64,000 nt of DNA, taken from Pteria penguin (Eukaryota; Mollusca; Bivalvia; Pterioida; Pteriidae). The stretch covers positions 55,532,288-55,596,287 of the forward strand of contig CM068587.1 of the NCBI GenBank assembly GCA_035048485.1. Direction: 5' to 3'. The notes beneath the pieces were generated by a model. That model ran no database searches and had not been told where the DNA came from. It saw only the letters and a program-made list of their open reading frames with translations. Below, one piece after another: positions 58,501 to 64,000 of the stretch (within the stretch, counting starts at the first letter, position 1; each line of letters opens with the position of its first letter). The translations under genes were made by a program, and so were the position numbers.

Positions 58501-61500
58501 AAGACACTGTAGAAACCCTTTGTAATTATAAATTTTGGATGCAACTGATGGCGTGTAGCTATAGGAAATGCATGGCGGATCTTTGTTTTTGAAATATGGC
58601 GGTATTTTCTCTAAAACAGACTTATGATTTAAAATTTGGCCGAAATTTAAATAATCAATGCCTTTATTTGCAAATTTAATTTTGATGAAAGGGCGATTAG
58701 ATTTTTCCATAGAAATATCGGACTTGACGGGACGAAAAAGTCTAGCGGTCGATATGTCCATAATAATGCCATCTAGTCTATACTCTGCAGAGCTTATATC
58801 AGTAAATATACGGTGTCTGGACGATACGTACAACTCGTGTAATTTTCTGAGTGAAATAGAATGAAGTTTTGTACGAATGTGATGAAGGCCCAAAGGTTTA
58901 TTTATAAATGGCAAAAGAGCATCAAAGGAAATATTATGTATTTCAGGTTTGTTGTATTTGCGTGTACCATGACTTCGATGCCTCCTCTGGCTTTTGTTGA
59001 ATAAACCGAGTACGTCAACTGATTGACACGCAGGACTAGTGAGATTACCAATACTACTAATATTGTCATTGCATCCATAGGGCGAAGCAGTGCCGAGACG
59101 TCTTATCCAGTATTCTTCTCTTTTCCGACGAAAAGGAGTGCTCAAATTGGCATTGTTTGTGGGGTGATATATTCTTTCTATAATTCTAATTTTCATTGAG
59201 AGAATAGAGTGGTCAGGCTGGTTGAAGTGGCGATAGAGTAATTGGTTTCCACCACAATTTATTTTGGACCTGTGACCTGATACTCTTGTACGGAGTTGTC
59301 CCTTTGTCTCTCCAACATATATTAACCCACAGAGTGAACACTCAATACCGTACACAACTAGACTAGCAACGTCACTGAGGAAGTTCTACGGTCGTTACGA
59401 GACTCTTAATGCTCCATATGATATCTCGTTATCCAGACGTTTAAATGATATTCTGGACTGAGACCGATTCCGATCATTCTACACAGATTTGACACCTTTT
59501 ATACTAGAAGGTTACCTACTTTGACTTTTCCATATATATATATACATATGGAATTTACACGATTTTACTCTTTCTACTGGGTTTATATGACAGATGTTGC
59601 TAGCAAGCAGGAGATGCTCACTCTCCCCGGGCACCTGATCTCACTCCATCACAGGGGTTCACATATGCTCTTCAAGTAGACATATTTTTTTTATTTTCCA
59701 CTTGTTTTTCATTTTCACTGATTTTGCATGTCCTCTGGTTTCATGATTTTTAGAGTTATGGTTTGGATTTATCCATCATCTTTACATTTAAAAATGTGAT
59801 AATTACCAAAAGTTGTTAAAAGAAAAGACATATTGATGCAGTGTTTATTTCAAAATCCTAAAACACGTCATAATTGTTCATTAATTAGAAATTATATTCA
59901 ATTTCAGACTTACTAGTATAGAAAATTGACGGTCTCCGTCAGAAAAATTCAATGACTTGACAATGTTATCCATAAATAATAGAATATTCATATAGTCTAT
60001 AATTCCAAGGTAAAATTGAACACTTTTGTTCGTTGATCAAAACATTTTACTATATTTGTGCCACTTTCATATAGAAAAAGTGTTAAAATACGAACTATGA
60101 TATGGTCCCTTGATCATAATACGTGGGCACTTGCCCTTTTTATTTGATCAATAACCGAATACTAATGGTCTTTGTTTCTTATTAAATACAGATTAAAAGC
60201 TCTTGGACAGAAAGTATGTAAAATCGAAATATGTGGGTTTTTTTATTTTTTTGTATAGGATCCTATGTTAGAGACGCATGAAATGCTCCCTAGGCCAAAC
60301 TAGATGGGCACTTTTCAAGTTTTTTTATTCAGATCATGAGTAACCATTACTTTATGGGTGATACTAGTTTGATCAGAAACTCTTGGACAGAAGTTTATCA
60401 TTTTGAAATTACACTTGGCCTCGAGAAACTTCTGCATAAATTTGAAAGTAATAAAGATGTTCACCGAACGATATCTGAGAGTGACAACATGATCACCGAA
60501 CGATATCTGAGGGTGACTTTTCATTGATATTTATATATTATACATATATTATTATTATATATTTGTGCTGCTTTTGCGGTGAGTGGGAAGGTGGGCGCCC
60601 GTAAACCGATTATCCACAGCAATTGAGTGACGTTTGTTACTTCAAATGACCGTATTAAGTCGGTATCGTAACCGCAGCACAATCGAATACTTTTGTAATG
60701 TCGTTCGGTGTATATTCTACTCTTATCATTTCTTGTATACAGGTCCTTGGTGATTTGTGTCATACAGCTTTGTCAGTCAGATGTATTCTATTTTCTCTTT
60801 TTTATGTCAGTATACATGTCAACGTTGTAAAACAGTTTTCACTACAAAAACACAAAATTGATATCAGTCCCAATAGAATTTCATTTATTCAAATAGAGCC
60901 CTTTATCTTTGATAGCTTTTCGATATAACAATATTTTTAGTTTCATCCAACGTAAGAGTGGGAAATGAAACAATCTAAATGTTCTCTTTTTCCCCAATAC
61001 TTAAAGCCATTGTTTATTGGTCAATGTAATCATCAGAAAGTGATTCAGAATAGGAATCTCGTAGCTCTCATTGTAGATATTACACAGAATTTAACTTTTA
61101 AGTCAAGCGGTCTTTTATTTGAGCGGTGGACAGTGTCTTATTAAGTTAGCTTAATAAAGTAATAAACTATTGTTATGCAAAGCGATTTTGTACTTCCGAA
61201 ATCGAAACATACGTTTATTTTAAAAACGTATTTTTTGGGGTTGTGGGGTTGTGGGTTGTGTTATGCCCTGAGGGTCTTGTTTAATGGTGCACGCATCATG
61301 CATGATGAAAGTCATTATTTATGCTATTATATTATTGCAGATGCCGGTCTATGTTCCTTTGCTGCCAGTGGAATTACAAAAACATTGCCATTGTCCGATA
61401 TTACATTGAAAGTTGTTGCCTTATTCAAGGAACCTGACGTTTCTTATCTTAGAAAGCGACTTATAGAGATCAAAGACGAGTCACGAAGTGAGTCTATAAA

Positions 61501-61817
61501 GTTAACAGAATAATATGATGCATATCTTTAAGCTAATACTATAAATGGAAATTTGAATGAAAAATACAGAATTATATACAAAATAAATATATTTGATTTG
61601 TTCCAGTTTTGTTTCTTTTCTCTGTGCAAAGCTATTTTTATTTGAAGAATACTTCGGGCAGGATGGACACAAAAGCCAAAACCCCTTGTTTGAATTCTTT
61701 ATGCTTTATTTCAAGGAAATATGTTTCTTGTGTGTTAATTTTTATGCCTATTGATCGATAAATCGGGATCATTTTGCATTTGTCCTCTCTGTTTGCCTCT
61801 TTGTTGTTTGTTCGTTT

Positions 61818-61852
<35 letters not shown>

Positions 61853-63402
61853 TTTTTTGTCTGTTTTCAACTTTAACCTTGGCTATAACTTTTGAACCGT
61901 GAGGAATACAGACTTCACATGCATACTCAAGTAACAAAGCCCTTTCAAATGCCATCAAAGTCGATGACCTTTTGACCTTCACGCTAAAAATAACTTTTTT
62001 TAACTTTGTTTCCGCTGGTTGCTTTAGTGTTTTACAAACACACCTTTTTAAATGTTGAGAACAGTTTGTTCTTCTTTACAGTTGTCCTCATTTGTGGTTC
62101 TTCTACAGACCTAAGATTGATTATGTTGGAAGCACAAAAATTGAATATGTGTAATGGAGAATATGTGTTTATAGACCCTCTATTTAACACTCACGACACC
62201 ATTTACAGTCCGTGGAAGAGTGGCAATGCTGAAGGAGATGAACTAGCACAGGAAGCCTTTAAACACGTGATACATGTAAATAGATTACCAATCATATTTT
62301 GATCATTGAATAGCTATCTGTTATATTTGGAAACTAATTATCAACCTCATAGTCGGTGCTGCTGAAAGTAGAAACTTTTAATCTAAAAGAATTTTAGAGC
62401 AAACTGGTAACTAAACTGACGAGACTGCATGAGCCAAAACTACAGACAATGCTAGATATATACATGAAGAAGATAATCCTTTCCTTCTTGTATAATTTAC
62501 ATATTTGTACCATTATTTGAATTGATCTCTTTCAATAAATTATATGTAATGTATTAACTTTGATGGGCCTTGTTGTTGACTTCTTGAAATGTGAATTCAA
62601 AGCTTATGAGGTCTCAAAATAGAAAGTTTGCAGACGAAATATAAAATGAATTGAAACAATACAGTACAGTAATTGATTATCATAATAATAAAATAATTAA
62701 TGTTAAGAATATGTTAACATCACGGCAGATTTATTATATAGTATTTCATGGCTGTCTTTAGCCTTGTTTATCCGGTGTGGCTTAGTGGATGAGGTGCTCC
62801 CACAATGACCGAGAGGTTTGAAGTCGTGGTCGCCGTGACCTGGCCTGCGCATGAGGAAATAAAAACGATGTCCCATGTCACGGTAGGCGTGACACGTAAA
62901 AGATCCTTAGGGTGGGTCCGTTGCAAAGGCGTAACATTTCTAAGGAATGCATCGGCAGATGCCATCACCATATACACAAACGAATCGTTGAGTGACGTAA
63001 AACAATAGTCAATGAGTTATCCTTTATTAAAATGTTGTTAAATTATTCATTTTTTCAAAATTCACTTTCTTTGTGGAGGGAGTCTGTGATTGAAACGTTT
63101 CTACTAGTATTAAATCTATGAATTTATGCCCCAATGTCGATAAAATGGGACAAAGAAAGATCTATTTCACAATAAATTGCGAGAGTAATTGTTGATATAA
63201 CTTTTTTGCTCTATCGAGATTTCTTATTTATAAAATGAATATTTCTTTTTACCGAATTCGTACTTTATTTCGTTAGTTGACGGTTGCCTTATGGAGTGAC
63301 GAAGAAAGCAAACTTAGAAGTTTGAAAATAAGACAAGAAGTTCCCTATCGTTTGACACTTCCACCTTGGAATATCACATATGCAGTGGATAATGGGAGAA
63401 AC
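41175..63402 (+). CDS. Natriuretic-peptide-receptor / receptor-guanylate-cyclase-like protein, N-terminal part
   Basis: Six exons (41175-41401, 45610-45716, 55096-55299, 61341-61487, 62082-62275, 63277-63402) join in frame with GT-AG borders to 335 residues. The gene continues past the window. Residues 1-30 form a signal peptide (hydrophobic [13 protein letters not shown] then a small-residue/Cys end); M7 is an alternative start. The mature part begins [12 protein letters not shown], as in ANF-receptor ligand-binding domains. Typical positions follow: [65 protein letters not shown] and [19 protein letters not shown]. In known members this domain sits outside the cell and binds peptide ligands, followed by one membrane helix and a kinase-like/cyclase part, or a short tail in clearance receptors. 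Which type this is cannot be told here. Introns 2 and 3 are filled with PLEs. Confidence 0.88.
41402..43084. other. Receptor intron 1, proximal part
   Basis: AT-rich with no coding signal. At 42755-42865 a diverged SINE head may be present (GTGCTTGATACATTGACGAG, AGATTCGACTTCG in B-box position), confidence about 0.35. Confidence 0.4.
43085..43757 (+). repeat. 60-bp minisatellite, about 11 copies
   Basis: Unit of exactly 60 bp (CACCAGAATTATTTCCCCTG...TATGGTGGTGTGTAGTGTTT...GTGAAAGAGGAGACCA). Copies after 43500 form a subtype with GAGGGTCACATCAGAATTA. The period is a multiple of three, so both strands give open frames of ~100-140 codons with a 20-residue repeat. These are judged artefactual. 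It lies in receptor intron 1. Confidence 0.93.
44366..44537. mobile_element. MITE related to the 8927 copy
   Basis: Right end inverted: ACAGTCAAACATGCTTTAAC; left: GAGACAAACCTGTTTAAGCG. Internal phrases are AAGTTGGTCACTTAAGG and CCAGGTGGTCGTTAAAGC. More diverged than the copy at 8927-9108. Confidence 0.5.
44792..44902. repeat. Inverted repeat, ~32-bp arms
   Basis: TAAGAGGTGACAAATATAAA, then GCTATGTAAAAT, is mirrored by ATTTTACATAGC, TTTATATTTGTCATCTCTTA with one mismatch. Homology continues more weakly toward the T-run in the loop. Confidence 0.8.
45060..45520 (+). mobile_element. PLE family N2, solo 3' end
   Basis: CATCCCCTCTGACTGTTATT, CTTAGCTCGCTTTCAGAC, CAGAGCACGGTTTGATG, GGGCCCGTAAACCGGTTAAC and CCTAAGTCGGTATCG match the N2 3' block. 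It sits about 90 bp before receptor exon 2. Confidence 0.7.
45610..45716 (+). CDS. Receptor exon 2
   Basis: Residues 76-111 and one base of 112 ([20 protein letters not shown] then [15 protein letters not shown]). DVDVILGHP is the conserved strand before the ligand cleft. Acceptor AAATTAG|AATC, donor ACAA|GTATGT. Confidence 0.83.
45838..45912 (+). repeat. A/T low-complexity tract
   Basis: (AAATA)n/(AAAAT)n-like tract about 75 bp before N1 copy B. Confidence 0.85.
45988..47827 (+). pseudogene. PLE family N1, copy B (linker plus RT, degenerate)
   Basis: Begins in the linker ([16 protein letters not shown]), lacks the endonuclease and keeps the CxC motif SCACSSS with [14 protein letters not shown]. 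Then come [20 protein letters not shown] and [29 protein letters not shown] and KCSTK. The motif A region is broken. [24 protein letters not shown] follows (motif B, normally [10 protein letters not shown]). YRYIDGLLS shows the second catalytic Asp replaced by Gly. In-frame TGA codons replace Trp, Arg and Ser of sister copies. A 74-bp segment is tandemly duplicated (47447 and 47521). The copy is dead. A MITE interrupts its last codons at 47828. Confidence 0.88.
47828..48048. mobile_element. GGGTCC-end MITE nested in PLE copy B
   Basis: Ends GGGTCCGGAGCCAGAAACTG and, inverted, GGGCCCGGCGCCATAAAATG. It splits the N1 sequence TTAAATGATAT | GGACTGAGACCG, which is continuous in the copies at 36230, 53745 and 59450. 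A clear target duplication is not evident. Confidence 0.82.
48049..48383 (+). mobile_element. PLE copy B, 3' UTR beyond the MITE
   Basis: Resumes with GGACTGAGACCGAATCCGAT and runs through AGCAAGCAGGAGATTCTCAC to the CATCTTTACAT terminus. Confidence 0.82.
48384..49349. other. Receptor intron 2, no gene
   Basis: AT-rich, with a T/G-rich low-complexity stretch (TTTTGTTTTG) at 48935-49090. Confidence 0.5.
49350..49515 (+). repeat. TC/TG then TA microsatellite
   Basis: TCTGTCTCTC-type repeats to 49410, then about 100 bp of (TA)n with one TTTA break near 49492. Confidence 0.93.
49516..50119. other. Receptor intron 2, no feature recognised
   Basis: No coding or repeat signal identified. Confidence 0.45.
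50120..50860 (+). mobile_element. PLE family N2, 3' end with C-terminal codons
   Basis: Begins around CGACATTTACTTGAACGTTG, the nucleotide counterpart of the copy A C-terminus (LLERCTLT). It continues through GGTGGAGACTCTTCGAAGG, CCTTCTGACGGTCAGTCGG and CTGTTGATCCTTGTTCTC, and ends with TTGCCCATTAACCACATCAC and GGACCGTCTTAAGTCCG. More diverged than copy A. Confidence 0.6.
50861..51559. other. Receptor intron 2, no feature recognised
   Basis: AT-rich, with no recognisable element. Confidence 0.45.
51560..52210. repeat. Dispersed repeat with GACCTTGACC units
   Basis: Three diverged internal units around AAGGTAATGACACACTCTTG, GTCCTAGGTGACCATTCTGT and TGAAATATTA. Same style as 12200-12640, and common in bivalve introns from memory. 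Confidence 0.5.
52211..52895. other. Receptor intron 2, no feature recognised
   Basis: AT-rich. A direct repeat pair (ACTGATGTCATATGAGTATG near 52297, ACTGATGCCACATGACTATG near 52641) suggests an old duplication. Confidence 0.45.
52896..53756 (+). pseudogene. PLE family N1, copy C (RT C-terminal half)
   Basis: Starts just after motif A ([20 protein letters not shown]) and is otherwise the best-kept RT in the window: [40 protein letters not shown] (motif B), [11 protein letters not shown] (motif C, both Asp present), [58 protein letters not shown] and [19 protein letters not shown]. It ends LLNDILD and stop at 53756. The only clear break is an A-run frameshift at 53242-53252. It is 5'-truncated, with the endonuclease, linker and fingers missing. 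Confidence 0.9.
53757..54077 (+). mobile_element. PLE copy C, 3' UTR and terminus
   Basis: GACCGCTTTCGATCATTTTA onward, containing TACTGGGTATATGTGACGGG, AGCAAGCAGGAGATGCTCAC and the CATCTTTACAT end. Its last ~225 bp are repeated almost exactly at 54446-54671. Confidence 0.88.
54078..54447 (+). other. Open-frame insert between two PLE 3' ends
   Basis: About 122 codons without a stop, flanked by two near-identical N1 3' terminal blocks. The frame reads [20 protein letters not shown], then [60 protein letters not shown] and [20 protein letters not shown]. The protein is not recognised and has no PLE motif. It is less AT-biased than the flanks and reads like real coding sequence. It could be a captured host exon, a 5' domain of another PLE or part of another element. 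No start codon or splice context supports an independent gene. Confidence 0.5.
54446..54671 (+). mobile_element. PLE family N1, second 3' terminal block (pseudo-LTR-like)
   Basis: Differs from 53852-54077 by roughly a dozen bases in ~220. The repeated-end layout resembles the pseudo-LTRs formed by tandem PLE insertions. Confidence 0.85.
54672..55095. other. Receptor intron 2, distal part
   Basis: AT-rich. The intron ends in a TTTGTAG acceptor. No other feature was seen. Confidence 0.45.
55096..55299 (+). CDS. Receptor exon 3
   Basis: Residues 112-179 and one base of 180 ([58 protein letters not shown]). This is the most recognisable ANF-receptor segment. Acceptor TTTGTAG|GATG, donor GATG|GTATAT. 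Confidence 0.9.
55300..56689. other. Receptor intron 3, proximal part
   Basis: A short (TA)n tract lies at 55412-55431. The rest has no recognised feature. Confidence 0.45.
56690..57620 (+). pseudogene. PLE family N1, copy D (linker region)
   Basis: Starts after the endonuclease ([20 protein letters not shown]), then [69 protein letters not shown]. The CxC motif follows ([21 protein letters not shown]), then the [20 protein letters not shown] region to FLQERY, where it meets copy E in inverted orientation. In-frame TGA codons occur at a Leu position (FGQI-stop-N) and at a Cys position (NC-stop-EEY, about 57424). Confidence 0.87.
57621..59357 (-). pseudogene. PLE family N1, copy E (N-terminal GIY-YIG, linker, RT start)
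   Basis: Read on the minus strand from 59357, this copy opens with the GIY-YIG endonuclease: [20 protein letters not shown] carries GIx, CxxC and [13 protein letters not shown] holds the catalytic-type Arg; [10 protein letters not shown] gives the two His of the CCHH pattern; [11 protein letters not shown] gives the Glu. The linker follows ([20 protein letters not shown] ... [20 protein letters not shown], with the first Cys of CxC changed to Tyr). After a frameshift in an A-rich run near 58190 comes the RT fingers region ([40 protein letters not shown]). It stops at the motif A aspartate (SIKSFD). The 402-codon frame 58147-59355 is the longest PLE frame in the window. The order EN-linker-RT is the permuted, Naiad-type layout. 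Confidence 0.9.
59358..59786 (+). mobile_element. PLE family N1, copy F (last codons and 3' UTR)
   Basis: Begins inside the RT C-terminus ([17 protein letters not shown], then [13 protein letters not shown] and stop at about 59461) directly at the 5' end of inverted copy E. It runs through AGCAAGCAGGAGATGCTCAC to CATCTTTACAT. Confidence 0.87.
59787..60554. other. Receptor intron 3 with diverged duplications
   Basis: Two ~115-bp diverged repeats share GATCA...CTCTTGGACAGAA...TGAAAT (60120-60235 and 60300-60415). GATCACCGAACGATATCTGA-type sequence is duplicated at 60458-60520. No gene was recognised. Confidence 0.45.
60555..60785 (+). mobile_element. PLE family N2, solo 3' end
   Basis: GGTGAGTGGGAAGGTGGGCG, CCCGTAAACCGATTATCCAC, CGTATTAAGTCGGTATCGTA and GGTCCTTGGTGATTTGTGTC match the distal part of the copy A 3' block closely. 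It is preceded by a short (ATT/TA)n tract. Confidence 0.75.
60786..61340. other. Receptor intron 3, distal part
   Basis: AT-rich. A GGGGTTGTGGGGTTGTGGG tract lies at 61229-61260. No further feature was seen. Confidence 0.45.
61341..61487 (+). CDS. Receptor exon 4
   Basis: Residues 180-228 and one base of 229 ([20 protein letters not shown], then [20 protein letters not shown] and KDESR). Acceptor TTATTGCAG, donor CGAA|GTGAGT. Confidence 0.85.
61807..62030. repeat. TTTA microsatellite and dispersed repeat
   Basis: (TTTA)n at 61815-61855 is followed by AACCTTGGCTATAACTTTTG, TGAGGAATACAGACTTCACA and CGATGACCTTTTGACCTTCA, a fragment in the style of the 12200 dispersed repeat. It lies in receptor intron 4. 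Confidence 0.6.
62082..62275 (+). CDS. Receptor exon 5
   Basis: Residues 229-293 ([51 protein letters not shown]). The pattern matches the CGS...IMLxAxxLxM...GEYVF region of NPR-type receptors. Acceptor TTTACAG, donor ACAT|GTAAAT, phase 0. Confidence 0.88.
62765..63010 (+). repeat. tRNA-derived SINE, near full length
   Basis: GTGTGGCTTAGTGGATGAGG, a weak B box (AGGTTTGAAGTCG), GTCACGGTAGGCGTGACACG, TAAAAGATCCTTAGGG, GGGTCCGTTGCAAAGG and GGCAGATGCCATCACC, then GTGACGTAAAACAATAGTCA. It lies in receptor intron 5. Confidence 0.78.
63277..63402 (+). CDS. Receptor exon 6
   Basis: Residues 294-335 ([18 protein letters not shown], then [20 protein letters not shown] and NGRN). Phase 0 at both ends (TTAG|TTG, AAC|GTAAGT). 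It corresponds to the LLTVTLxxP...F region that follows the DELAxxAY segment in the family. The next exons lie outside the window. Confidence 0.8.
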
Positions 63403-63429
63403 GTAAGTGCAGGCCATTTCATTAAGTGA

Positions 63430-63995
63430 ATTATCTACCCTTAAATATTAAACTAGTCTGCAAAAGTTGTAGAGAAGTGGTAAACATTGTAACAAAAGAG
63501 AAGACATCATTCGGATCATGCTGTATAACACAACATGCTGTATGACACAAATTACCAAGGATATGCACATATAACATGATTACAGTCCAATAAATACAAT
63601 AAACGGCATTACTTAGGACGGACAATTAAATGTCACTTGTGTGGTTAACCGTATAACAGGCGCCCACCCGACTTTCCACTAACCGTAAAAACAGCACAAT
63701 CAAACGACATATATATGTAAACAGTCCTACATAACAATGATCAACAGTTTTCTAAAGACAAAAGTTTATAAAACGTTTAACACTAAACGTTTTATCGAAT
63801 AAAATGCTGGTATCACAAATGTGTTTGGCGACATCTGAAGGAGTCCTGAATAACCGTCAGAGGATACGAGGCTCAGGACCTTGTCTCCTCTGAAAATGTT
63901 TGGACAAGGCCTGTCATTTTGTCTCCACCGCCCTGTTAGCATACCATGCTCATAGAAAAGTCTGCATAAGACCGTAGAGGTGCCAAGTACAAAAC
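63430..63995 (-). mobile_element. PLE family N2, 3' end
   Basis: The reverse-strand N2 3' block contains TGTATGACACAAATTACCAA, GTGTGGTTAACCGTATAACA, CGCCCACCCGACTTTCCAC, the CCTTGTCTCCTCTGAAAATG area and GGACAAGGCCTGTCATTTTG near the C-terminal codons. It lies in receptor intron 6, 28 bp after exon 6. Confidence 0.7.
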
Positions 63996-64000
63996 CGATT

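Overview
The window looks like nuclear DNA of an invertebrate, most likely a bivalve mollusc. It is AT-rich. Its two recognisable host genes are split into short exons with GT-AG introns. It is dense in tRNA-derived SINEs, short inverted-repeat DNA elements, minisatellites and Penelope-like retroelements (PLEs). The clade call is an inference from gene similarity and repeat style; no species is claimed.

Host genes. (1) On the minus strand, 26875 down to 9186, is a complete TRNT1-type CCA-adding tRNA nucleotidyltransferase. It has seven coding exons, matching phases at every junction and 470 codons. It includes a probable mitochondrial presequence, the GGxxRD and DxD catalytic motifs, RRD, EDxxR and a C-terminal tRNA-binding part. 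(2) On the plus strand, from 41175 to the right edge, are the first six coding exons (335 codons) of a natriuretic-peptide-receptor or receptor-guanylate-cyclase-like protein. They cover a signal peptide and most of an ANF-receptor ligand-binding domain; the rest lies beyond the window.

Repeats, left to right. 1-9 kb: a SINE whose internal 31-bp segment has expanded into about 31 tandem copies, small MITEs, a foldback element with a nested SINE, and a 22-bp minisatellite. 9-27 kb: TRNT1 introns, holding SINEs, MITEs, a 923-bp TIR element, a near-perfect palindrome, a 1.08-kb element with CpG-rich ends, a 1-kb foldback element built from iterated short motifs, a 56-bp tandem array, a 160-bp tandem array and an 876-bp TIR element. 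27-41 kb: intergenic, with two further tRNA-SINE types, a palindromic G/C-run element, a 2.4-kb array of 41-bp units with higher-order duplications, and the first PLE cluster. 41-64 kb: receptor introns, holding a 60-bp minisatellite and most of the PLE copies.

PLEs. Two families are visible. N1 (copies B-F plus 3' ends) has an N-terminal GIY-YIG endonuclease with a CCHH pattern, then a linker with a CxC motif, then the reverse transcriptase. That permuted order matches the Naiad group described by Craig, Yushenova, Rodriguez and Arkhipova. N2 (copy A plus about eight solo 3' ends) is a second, more diverged family. All copies are truncated or mutated. Tandem, inverted and nested arrangements are frequent. 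One unusual 370-bp open-frame segment lies between two N1 3' ends.
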